A DNA stretch of 64,000 bases, from positions 558,001-622,000 of the forward strand of contig JALECJ010000004.1 in assembly GCA_023515745.1 (NCBI GenBank), in the 5' to 3' direction. Both the position numbers and the translations under genes were made by a program. The notes beneath the pieces are model-generated. The model did no database searches, was not told the origin of the DNA, and saw nothing but the letters and a program-made list of their open reading frames with translations. Source of the DNA: Amoeboaphelidium protococcarum. Its lineage: Eukaryota > Aphelidiomycota > Aphelidea. Shown here piece by piece: positions 1 to 9,565 of this stretch (the first letter of the stretch is position 1; every line of letters begins with the position of its first letter).

Positions 1-1
1 A

Positions 2-1690
2 TTTAGTTTAGCTGTGCCGCGAATAGGAAGCGTACTAAATGCCACTTTGAGTCCATTGATTTGCTCATATTTTAATCAGATTACTGGTGATCGCCAGGAA
101 GGTGTTTTATACGCACTTGGAGCCGGTGTTGTTATGTGTCTTGTCAGTTCTATGGCTGGACTCATTTTGATTTTTGCGATTGGAATTTATCCTCAATCTA
201 GAAAGATTAATTCTGCTTAGAATGCACCTATAGTGAAATCAAAAGAAGTTGTACTTGACGAAGAGGCATAGTTATTGAATGGATATTAGTCCATAGTGGA
301 CCTGGATGAAGAAAGTGATGGCGATGCAATGCTAGAGGATGCATCTTTAGCAAGAGAAAAGAAGTCTTCTGTGTTTTAAATCATTTATTAGTTCCCAGTA
401 GAATTTTGGCTAATGTGCTTAATTGTATTTTGTATCTATGGAACTATAGTGCCTTTTAATAATGTGATTATCGATTTGATGTTGACCAAGTTCGTTCCAC
501 TTTCTTATGATAATCGGCTGAGTGTGGCAGGATCCTTTATGGCTATAGCGGATACTATCTGCGCCGTGCTGGTCCCCGTGAGTGGATATATTATAGACCG
601 GTATGGACGTAGAGGATCTGTAATGTTTCTCTGCTGTTTCCTTATGGGAACTGTGCATTTGATTATGGGATTCACAGATCCTACTGATAGTGAAGGTAAA
701 ATATCATAATTCACAGTGATTCCTATCCTTCCGCTCGTTGTTCTCGGATTATCTTATAGTTTCTTTGGTGTCGCTTACTGGAGCTCAATAGCGTGCTTGT
801 TCAGTGGGCCGTCGGAAGTTGCTCAATAATAATTGCCTGTTTCTGATGATTAATTCCTTAATGGGAAATTGTAATACCACTCTCAAGCTGATGTAAATTA
901 AGAGTCAAGTCCGCTTATAAGTTAAAATGCGTTTACTATCGCGGCATCCAGTTCCACCGCTTCACCTCTGATTAGATAGGTGCACATTAATCACTTGAAA
1001 CGATACAATACCATGGGACATTAGTCAAGGAGTCAGTAGCTACCTAGATCACCCACTTTACAGCAGGTGCTTGTTGATTAGCGAGTAAGTACCACTTCGC
1101 TCCCTCTACTTGCAGCATCGCGTGCATTTTCTGTTGATCAAAAGAGAATTGGCAAGTAGATGGAGTCATAAAACGGTCGGATAGATGGCCTGGGTATCAT
1201 TTATGACAACTAGAAAGATTCTCCTGCTGATAGATCTGAAGGTTATGTAAATGAACAGTTTGATGACTTTTACAACACTGATCATACAATGTTCAAGTCA
1301 GCCAATACACCACTCTTGTCACAGAATAGAAGAAGACGCGTCCGATCTGATTTGGTATTGGACAGATAAGTAGAGGAGACAGTGGACGAACCCGAGCCAG
1401 AATCCTCAGAGAAATTGGCGATTGCATATGGCGTGGCAACATCAGCGATGAACTTATCTCTTGCTATAGTGCCAATTATAGCTGCAGTAATACAGTTGAA
1501 TAGTCGACCTATAGCAACTCCGCAGATTGTGGATAAAGGAACGATTACCACACCGGAAGAGTTTGTCTACGTGGAGTCGTTTTTCGCCAGTGAAGCGTTC
1601 CTGGCCTCCCTATTCAGTATTGTCATTGTCTGGCTAGATTACAGGCGTCACAAAGGCCAATTACTAGAAGCATCACACTACATTGGATGA
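2..1690 (+). CDS. MFSD1-like major facilitator superfamily transporter (5' end outside window)
   Basis: Open from the window edge to a TGA, 562 residues with in-frame TAA/TAG read as Gln. Hydrophobic membrane segments flank typical MFS features: a loop with R-Y-G-R-R after a helix (about residues 197-203), and a motif of the form AYG-x(5)-NL-x-LAI-x-PI near residues 470-490 that resembles the second half of lysosomal MFSD1-type carriers (established family: 12-helix lysosomal membrane proteins). Between the helix ending about residue 270 and that AYG motif sits a hydrophilic Ser/Gln-rich insert of roughly 190 residues, much longer than the usual loop. No TGA occurs in it, so it looks translated, though an unrecognised intron is possible. 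The first helices lie outside the window. Substrate not deducible. Confidence 0.75.
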
Positions 1691-1813
1691 ACAGAATGAG
1701 TATTTGTACATCAATTCTTATAGATTTCAATTATTGTGACATTGTGACTTGATCTTGGATTGAAAGTTTTTAACAGATCGTTTTTCCTCTTAGAATTCCT
1801 TCAATATTTGCGA

Positions 1814-2164
1814 ATGCGTTTATTAAAGCCGCTTGTATGGAGCAGATTATGCCGTACAAGTTGGACCTTATCACGGCTGCAAATATCTGCAAAGTTTTCA
1901 TCATCACAAATAGTATAGTAATAATAAAGATAATTATAATAATAGTCAGTGAGGAAACCGGTGCGGCCTGTTGAGCCCGATGCTGATGATTGTTGTGGAG
2001 ATGGATGCGTGATGTGTGTCTATACCGTATACGACGACTAGATGAAGGAGTACACTCAGTAATTGTAGAAATTATATAAACACCACCACCCTGGTTAATA
2101 AAATATTTGGAACGAAGAAGAATTAAAGCTTATAAAAGAAGGCTATAAATCCACAATGACATGA
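1814..2164 (+). CDS. OXLD1-type oxidoreductase-like domain protein, probably mitochondrial
   Basis: A 116-residue ORF, open only when TAA/TAG are Gln. The N-terminus is Arg/Leu/Ser-rich without acids, like a mitochondrial presequence (MRLLKPLVWSRLCRTS), then a Gln-rich linker about residues 35-45 encoded mostly by TAA/TAG. The core EPDADDCCGDGCVMCVYTVY (about residues 57-76) matches the Pro-x-x-x-Asp-Cys-Cys-Gly-x-Gly-Cys-x-x-Cys signature of the oxidoreductase-like family (OXLD1 in animals, small mitochondrial proteins in fungi), whose exact function is unclear. Only 123 bp after the MFSD1-like stop on the same strand. The stop codon lies at the start of an ATGAC tandem repeat. The motif makes the family call firm; targeting is inferred. 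Confidence 0.8.
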
Positions 2165-2183
2165 CATGACATGACATGATGAC
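2156..2183 (+). repeat. ATGAC pentanucleotide tandem repeat
   Basis: Four to five head-to-tail copies of ATGAC, ending in a degenerate ATGATGACACG. The repeat overlaps the TGA of the OXLD1-type gene. Because the period is 5, it supplies TGA in all three forward frames. Confidence 0.85.
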
Positions 2184-2274
2184 ACGATGAGATAGATAAA
2201 ATTTGTATTATAGATTCATCCACATAGTAATATATATCCTTTTAACTGTACGTACACCAAGCCCAAAACCATAA

Positions 2275-3084
2275 TCAGCCAACCTGTGTAAATCCCATCA
2301 CTTGCTCCAGATACGCTTTAAAAGTGTCACAGTCGCGTCCGATTTAAACTTGGCTAGCATCTGAAGGGAATCTCAGCAGATAATAAGTCTACAGTCTCGG
2401 AGCGGTATCAAGCCATTGACCATCCCACTGAGGCTCAGCTGACTTGAATTAAAGCCCCAAATTATTATTATTATTATTACTAGAGGACAACAACTCCTTC
2501 AAAGATTACTGAAGATGATGAGATACCTATTCCCGCTGAGGGATATCAACATATAGAACAAATGATACGAACTGACTATCTACTTGATCCTATGGCTTTT
2601 CAGTATCACCCATACTATGCATCTGATACTCTAATGGCGGCTGGGTTGATTACTATTATTATTGTTATTGCTGAATACCGGCAACTGACTGTCCATCCAG
2701 TTCTTCAAATCCCATCAAATTCAACTGCTTTCTTACAATGTCAATCACCTGTTCCCATAACTTGATCTACACCGCATCGCCATTCTTCTAACTCAGAATT
2801 AATTCATTCTACATTGGATAAGACTCTTTCCATGCATCAGATTGATACTTGATGGTGAACTGGGTGTTTGCGAGTGCATTCTACAGATCATTAACATTCG
2901 GTATTATCTTCTCTGTTGTCACATGGATCATCACATCTTTTGCATTACACCCACCAGTCATCGACTCTAGTTTATACGGTCTTTAAATTGAAAAAGTATT
3001 CATATTCTAAGCAGATATTCCAATAATAATTAAGTTGATTCCTAGTAAGAAAGTCAAGATGATATTTACAATAAAGAAATGCAT
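2275..3084 (-). CDS. Uncharacterised signal-anchored protein, 269 aa
   Basis: I do not recognise the family. A single ORF starts at an ATG preceded by an in-frame TGA 30 bases upstream and ends in TGA. The N-terminus carries one strong hydrophobic stretch (HFFIVNIILTFLLGINLIII, residues 2-21), a signal peptide or type II anchor. The rest is soluble: a mixed alpha/beta-looking region (about 30-130), an 8-residue poly-Gln run near residue 136 encoded by mixed CAG/CAA/TAA/TAG, a segment SFVLYVDIPQRE, a 7-Asn run and a conserved-looking C-terminus ending FKAYLEQVMGFTQVG. It lies 112 bp downstream of the mitochondrial carrier on the same strand and converges with the OXLD1-type gene. An endomembrane or secreted protein is the best guess. 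Confidence 0.7.
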
Positions 3085-3196
3085 TTTCAGAGGAGAAGAG
3101 AAGTTTAAACTTCAGTTTTATCATCAGGAGTAAAAGTGAAAGATCAAGTGATTCAACAACAAATGAATGATCAAGTTAATCTCATCACGGTTATTA

Positions 3197-4278
3197 TCAT
3201 TACTATTCTAACGTATTAAACACAAGGTGATACACATATAGAGCAGCGCCATTGGTTGGGAATGATCTCAGAATACAGGGCAGAAATCCGCGGTAAAATG
3301 CTTTGACTCCTCCTACACATGAACAATAATGAGTAGATACGCGCTTATGCATGAAATGAAGTTTTCATCAAGAGCAATCAATATGTTACCGCTTTTGTAA
3401 ACCTGTTTTGCCACTTCAACCACCGTCAAATATCGCCTTTATCGCAAGTCTGCGCACATCATTCTATTCTTAATAACATCAGCTACATTGATTGCAGTCG
3501 AATGATTATAGATATCTAATCTCCAATGATGATGATAATCTTACCAGGAAACGCAATACACCAGAAAGTGTTTGCTGATAAACCACCACATATCAGCGGT
3601 ATGAACTATGATGAGACAAAATCATACTACTTTATCCAGTCTTAATAGAACTAATACGATGACCATAGGACGCAGAACTGGCCTCTGACTAGAAAGTTCC
3701 CACTCAAACCTCGCCACATACCAAATATTCCATCATTTTTTAGGATATATTGGGCACAGTGGAGTGGCGATCGATATATTGTGGTGTCACTGCTGTACTG
3801 TATCTGCATCTGAGCCTTGAGAAGTTCAATGGGAGTGGCGACAAATGTGACCGTCAGTCCGGAGAGAGTTCCCGCGATTCCATGCTGTAGGTACGAGAGC
3901 GAGGAATCCTTCCGGTGACCATTATTGACATTATACTGCCGCAGCATCCTCCGATAATTCTCCAAACTACCCAGTCCAACACTGTCCATGAGTATCCATC
4001 CAAAGAGAGGAGGCGAGCTACCTTTGTAGAATCCTCGCACACCTTCCTTGATCAGTGTCTGGCGGGCGGCATTGAGAGTGGACGAGTTGAACGCTCCCGT
4101 TTAAGTCTACATCCTGACTTTGATCGTATCAAATGGCTGACCGACAAACAGCTTGGTTATACCTACATACTCTTCCGTTTTTATAATGAGGGGATTCAAT
4201 ATTTATCAATGATACTTTCCTACCAGATAATATGCCAGCGAAGAAGCCATTGAACGTGAACTCTGTTTAGGATGCCAT
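3197..4278 (-). CDS. Mitochondrial carrier family (SLC25) protein, four exons
   Basis: Exons (minus): 4278-4224, 4162-3545, 3482-3390 and 3312-3197, total 882 nt, 293 aa. Introns of 61, 62 and 77 nt are GT-AG and all end in TGTAG. The product has the three carrier signatures: QPFDTIKVRMQ (about residues 27-37), TPIELLKAQMQ in the middle and FPADVIKNRM created exactly across the second splice junction. Each is followed by the G-x-x-G-F/W-Y/R-G element (GVRGFYKG, GMWRG, KAFYRG). The middle repeat resembles the ornithine/carnitine/YMC group of inner-membrane carriers, but the substrate cannot be fixed. The length is usual for the family. It is divergent from the PH-like gene across 145 bp with two TATATAA boxes. 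Confidence 0.9.
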
Positions 4279-4380
4279 ATTTAGATCCGCGAAGCTGAAA
4301 ATAACGTCACACAATCAAACTCTCCGATTTTAACTGCCCAGTACTTGTAGTTTATTAATAGATTCAGTTAAACCTTTTTA

Positions 4381-4421
4381 TTATATAAAAATCCAATTCA
4401 TTACAATAGCATTATATAAAT
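4381..4421. promoter_or_regulatory. Two TATATAA boxes in a divergent promoter
   Basis: Two copies of TTATATAAA, about 32 bp apart, lie in the 145-bp gap between the carrier (leftward) and the PH-like gene (rightward). The second ends only 2-3 bases before the downstream ATG, so if functional as a TATA box it would serve the leftward gene or a different start. Sequence match only. Confidence 0.3.
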
Positions 4422-4423
4422 AA

Positions 4424-5647
4424 ATGTGGGCGCGAAAGAATAGTGGAAGTATCAATAATCTGCCGCAGGGATACCAAGGATATGTATATGCAAGATTTAA
4501 CAATGTTTCGATACGCTCAGATGCAAAAGTCTCAAATCTTTGGCTGAAACAGCTGATAGATGTGGTAAATCAACAAGCAAGCTGGAAGAGGATGCACCTC
4601 AGATGGGACGAAGTGTCTGAGAAATTATCTTTTTACAAGTCTGCTGCTGTTTCAGCCGAATCTAATCACTTGCCAATTTGCTAGATCAATGCTCACCAGC
4701 TGGATAGTATTAGACGCGTTAAGAATCGAACACTTGCCGAAGATTTTGATATTCTGTAGAGTGAGAGTAAAGAATAGACTGGCTTTATGTCTTCGCTGGC
4801 TAATGCTTTCAACAGGGCGCGATATGCCTCGGTGCAAGGAGATCTGCTGATGATCAGGTGTAATGCCGGAGAAGTTAATGGCATTTTCGAAATGTACATA
4901 GTCAGCGATTCAATTCAGGAGACTGAGTGCTGGCTTAAACTCTTGAATGGAATCACTGGATATTTTTGGACAACGTAGATTAAAAAGAACATGCTCGTTA
5001 CAAAGTCTCTCAGTACATCTGCACTATCATAACCAGATTTTGTTGAGACTTTACCTCCTGCAGTGAAGAAATCATTTAGACTTACGCGCTTTAACACGTC
5101 TTCTCTCACCCCATCTGCACCTAGTTAAGATCGCCCAAATTCTGAGTTTGCCTCTTACAATTTCCAAGATGCTGCTAGAGAGTCTTTCATTGACCCATCG
5201 ATCAATCGAGAATCTATTCAAGTCAGAGTGCCTTCAATGCTGAGTGCATCTCATCATGTGGTTACCTAATCCTTTTATGATGGAGATAACAACGCCACAC
5301 CGTATATCCCTAACGAAGGCGGCATGAATAAGCTCCAAGATGAAGCTGTGCGAGGAGAAATCATAACTTTGATAATGGACATTTAGAATATTGATAGCGA
5401 TGGTTGGATTTCGGATGGAAGATTGAATCGACATTTGATATTTAAGATTGAGAGATTACTAGCGCTATGTAAAGACTTGAAATGTGGTACCGTTGAGTTA
5501 TAACGCATACACGATGCTGCTGTATCTCAATTCAGTGCCGAGATTGAGCTGATTTAACAGAGTGAAAATCCTTCAATGGAGCTAATCTTAAAAGGGATAA
5601 ATGGAATTCGCGCAGTGCTCAACTATGCCACTGCGGTGATAGAATGA
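4424..5647 (+). CDS. PH-domain-like protein, 407 aa
   Basis: A single ORF from ATG to TGA with many in-frame TAA/TAG. The first half has the layout of a pleckstrin-homology fold: an opening GYVYARF strand, a WKRMHLRW strand near residue 50, and a final helix with the conserved Trp (SIQETECWLKLLNGI, about residues 164-178). That fold usually binds phosphoinositides or proteins at membranes. The second half is Ser/Asn-rich and then helical (about 290-407) with no domain I recognise. No signal peptide or membrane segment. Its 3' end is 96 bp from the oppositely oriented lipocalin-like gene. The coding call is firm; the PH assignment is by eye. Confidence 0.65.
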
Positions 5648-5743
5648 GTAAATCTCAGGACTCAATATATATTTCAATAATATTATTTTCATTCATTCAT
5701 TCTTCATTTCAAATACAATAATAGCGACAATGTGATTCAAAAA

Positions 5744-6544
5744 TCACTCTGAAGAAGTAGGATCAACGCCAAACTGGATATTCTTGTACTCACAACCATC
5801 TTGCTACACCTTGATCAAGTTACCAGTCTCATATCCCAGAGCCTTGGCAGTTTTGAACATTGTGTCAATCTCAGATGTAGATGCTACTTGTTTGCGGTGG
5901 AAGAACCAAAAACCTTGATCATTTCCATTGTCAAAAACAGTAGAAGATGCAGCGCTGTTAGTACTGCAGTATCCAGTAGTAGCATTTTTATTCTTAGGTA
6001 GACCGCCGCTAATGATTGCCCAGTCGTATCTATCCGGTCCGGGATATGCAGCCACAATAGTGTAAGGACCATAGAACCAGCGAGGAAGGAACCCAGGACC
6101 AACCAACAGGTCTCCAGGATTGTTCTACGCGTCAAGAGCAATAGCTGACAGATTACCTTGAGTAACTTCACCATTCACACCACGGTTAGCGTAGTTGTAC
6201 ACATCAATAGTGGTTACACCGGGGCCATATCTGATCCATCTGAAGAAGGAGTTGAACCAGGAAGGATCCTGACCGACTGACTAAATTTTGTAATATGCAG
6301 ACACACAAAATAGCTGATCAGGAGACTAGTAAGAGTTGGCAGTCTGATACTGGATAAACCAACGGTCAGATGTGTAGGCAGTCAAGTTCAAGTTTGGAAC
6401 TGAGCGCAAACCAGTAGGAGGACACTGATCAGGGGGAGACTGAGAGTAATCAAGGCCAAGTGCATCATTGATATCAGAGATTGTTGGAACGGCAAGCACC
6501 GAAACTAACAAGGCCAAAGCGATAGATATCTTCACGGTATTCAT
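5744..6544 (-). CDS. Secreted lipocalin-like protein, 266 aa
   Basis: Begins with a clear signal peptide (VKISIALALLVSVLAVPTIS). After cleavage come RWFIQYQTANSYQ, a Cys-containing strand, NNPGDLLVGPGF, then YDWAIISGG and NDQGFWFFHRKQV, with a final helix STSEIDTMFKTAKALGY. The order Trp-Tyr near the start, Y-x-W-A-I-I-S-G and F-W-x-x-x-R near the end is that of lipocalin-like barrels (plant and algal lipocalins, violaxanthin de-epoxidase-like barrels), which bind small hydrophobic ligands. Four or more Cys could form disulfides outside the cell. Ligand unknown. It converges with the PH-like gene (96 bp). Confidence 0.6.
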
Positions 6545-7424
6545 AAAGTTCGTTTAGCTTGATGATATATATTAAAAAAGAGTAAATTACGTTGTAAAGA
6601 CAATAAAGAGTAAAAGTGACGCAATCGAAACGGGAACTTAATACCTCGCAGGTGATTCAACTACGTCATTGAAAGGATGATGCTTACCTTAAAACACGTG
6701 TTTTGATACAGTAAAAATGTCCAATGATGAAAAGCCTGTGCATGATTTATTATGGATATGGGCACTGTAAATTTTCATGATATTACTTAAATTGATGTTC
6801 ATATGTTCATGGTTCTTTGATTGATCAATGGGCGCTGTTTCTCCCCCATACGATCTACGCGGTTAATAATCTTACGTAACTATTCTGCTACTTTATTATA
6901 AATAAATTTTATTAGTAGCTAATTCACAAGACTAATTGTCCGTCTGAATACTCTTTACTATTCTGCTACTATATCCAGAGTGGCATAAAACAGCTTACAC
7001 ACCAGTTCTTTTGATATTTGTGATTTTTCCATTTCAAGATAGGACTTTGAACGGCCTCATGTTAACGTAAGGCAAGCCCAAGAGTCGTACGAACAGCAAA
7101 ATGTATGAAGCGCCACCACTGTAGCACTCAAATGTTAATTCTTTCACTTCAGACTTTGACTGAACGTGTCTATGCTATTAATGTATTTCAAAGTGATATA
7201 TTACAACGGAGCTCCATTGACCAATTCATCTTGGTGAAAAAAATGATGCCTGTAGTTGCAGAATATTCTGAAAAACGCTAAATTTAGCTTAATGATGTTG
7301 CATTGATTACAATTACTCCTACCAACGCATGTCCCTGATCTCAATCTACCGCACCTTATTTCAATAGATATGTTCTAATCTGAGCTGAACCTAGTGACCA
7401 ATTCAATCTGATCTTACACAACCA
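6545..7424. other. Intergenic stretch, no convincing gene
   Basis: About 880 bp between the divergent lipocalin-like and beta-propeller genes. TGA occurs in every frame at short intervals. The longest open stretch (minus strand, about 7215-7030) has no usable start and is within what is expected by chance when only TGA is a stop. It contains a 13-bp direct repeat, CTATTCTGCTACT, near 6890 and 6960. Probably a double promoter region. Confidence 0.5.
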
Positions 7425-9390
7425 ATGCTTATATCGGTGTTCCTAATCATCCAGTTGCTTTGCAACGGCTTTGGTGGGTCAATGTGCCAACATCTCTTGG
7501 GTGGGCACGCTATTTAACAACTGATATAGCTACGTTGATACTGTGACTGATTCTTATGGCGATTTCATTGTCTCCTATTGGTATGTAGGAGTTCAGTCTT
7601 AGTTTGCCACCTCTTTTGGCGGTGCTGTTCAGAATACACAGAACTTCAACTATGGCCAGTTTTCATCTTCGTTTGTGAAGGTAAGCGGATCTACTGGCAA
7701 GATTCTGTGGACCATCTCCATGTCTGGACCTCAAAGCGCCTATAGCTATTAGTTGACCACGGATAATCTGGGTAATCTGATCGCCACGGGTCAACTTTAA
7801 TCTTCCGCTGCTTCTTTGAGCTTTTACTTTAATGGGTAGCTAGACTATACGTTGTCGCAAGGTACAACAACCTCATGGCAGGCTAAATGGTCGCGTCAAG
7901 GTCAATTTCTATGGGCTGAATTCTTGTCTGATGAATTTTCTGCAATTAAAGGGCTTGCAGTTGATGCGGAGAACAATATCTTTCAGTTGTCAACAGCTAA
8001 CTAGGCTCTATCTTATGTGTACAATGGATCGTCATTCAGTACAACAACTACTGTCTGCAACTTGCGCAAGATCAATCCAAGTACTAATCAGCAATGGAAA
8101 GTAAATATTGGGTATGCTGCAACCGCATTTTGTGAATCTGCTATTGCCGTGTCTTAAGCCACTGGTGATGTTTATGTTGCTGGCACGTTCACTTTTGGGG
8201 ATACTGTGCAGAATGGTTACAAGACTCCTATTGGCTTACTTGGTATTCGCGATCCATATACTTCGCTGAACATTACATAACAGAGCAATATGATTTTGAA
8301 GTCTGCAACGTTTCTGGCCAAGTTCAGCACCGCAGGTTACTTCTAATGGCTGGTTCGTATTGACGATTCTTAAGCTTCACCATCAGCACTGAGTGTGTCA
8401 CCAAACGGAAATGTCACTCTTGTGGGTAAGTTTTAGAACACATCGTCACCTCTTAGATTCTATGATTCAAACGGATAGTCGATCCGCGAAGTGGATAACA
8501 GTCAAGCAGGGTCTAGTGCATTTGTGGCGACTTATAGCCCGGACGGTTCTCTTACATACGTTGCAACAATGGAAGGATATGGCGACGATCAAGCGGTTAG
8601 TAGTGCAGTTGATACTGATTCTAATGTGTATGTGGCAATTAAGTTCTCATCGTCCTCTGCAGTGGTGACTGATGGATTTGATAACAGCACGATAATTGTA
8701 TCATCTCCGTCGACTGTATTGAAGTTTAATCCATCCGGAAAGTTTTTGTATAGTTTCCGTGGCTCTAATGGTATCAGTGTCAATGCTCTACTGGAGGGGT
8801 TGAATAATAGTCTAGTTATTGCGGGTACTTTTAATGGCGCGTCCGCATTCTTTGATAGTGCATCTAATCAAGTCGCGAATTTGCCAACAACTGCTAGTGG
8901 TATGGTATTTGCTAAGTACTTGGACGGCCTAAGTGTTCCTACTCCTCCTACAACCACGACAACAACTACAACAACTACAACTACTACGACCACGACAACT
9001 ACTACTACAACGACCACGACTACAAGTACTACTACTACGACGACGACGACTTCCTCTACCGCGACTGTGCAGACATCATTTACCTCGACTTTGACGACAT
9101 AGACTACGATTACTGCGAATAGTTTGACTATCACTGCTGCGGGGACGCCTTCTACTAGATTGCCTACTATTTCAGCTACAAAGACGGTTACTACAACGAC
9201 GCCTAAAATCCCAATTACCACAACAGCTGCTTCACCTACAAAGTCAAATTTAATGTCCACTACTACGATGGCGTTCACAGCAACGCCAACTTCTACGTCT
9301 AATGACCCAGGACGAGCCTTGCTATCGTTGTCGCATTATAAGATGATAATGTTCGCTTTGCTCATTCATTTTCTCTGGATAACTGTTTGA
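7425..9390 (+). CDS. Surface protein: beta-propeller repeats, Thr-rich stalk and C-terminal hydrophobic anchor
   Basis: The ORF from about 7525 to the TGA at 9388 is certain; the 5' end is not. My model starts at 7425 with a signal peptide (MLISVFLIIQLLCNGFG) and removes an intron 7478-7529 (GTCAAT...TATAG, 52 nt). The ectodomain has about six blade-like repeats of the form F-x-A-K-F-x-x-x-G-x-x-x-W followed by T-D-x-x-G-N-x-x-V-x-G, as in SBBP-type beta-propellers. From about 8938 comes an almost pure Thr run of roughly 35 residues, then a Thr/Ser tail, then about 20 hydrophobic residues at the very C-terminus (MIMFALLIHFLWITV), which fits a GPI signal or membrane anchor. The layout (head, probably O-glycosylated stalk, anchor) is that of an adhesin or wall protein. 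The function is inferred from architecture alone. Confidence 0.7.
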
Positions 9391-9565
9391 AGACTACAAT
9401 GTACAGGTAAACTAACTTCGCTGAAATGTATCATTGTTACGTATACTGCACCGTGGCCAGATAAAATGTAAACTTAGTCATCTTGGCTGGGCTCAAACAA
9501 CGTCAAAGAAACCTGCTGCAGCCGCGAACTCTGAGTTCCTTTGGGCGCTTTAATTGAATTAAGTA

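Noticed and set aside
7030-7215. Minus-strand open stretch of about 60 codons upstream of the propeller gene
   Set aside because: No in-frame ATG near its start and flanked by TGA; length within chance expectation.
8868-9278. Minus-strand ORF rich in Val (136 codons)
   Set aside because: It is the antisense of the Thr-codon run of the surface protein; Val from reversed ACN codons is expected.
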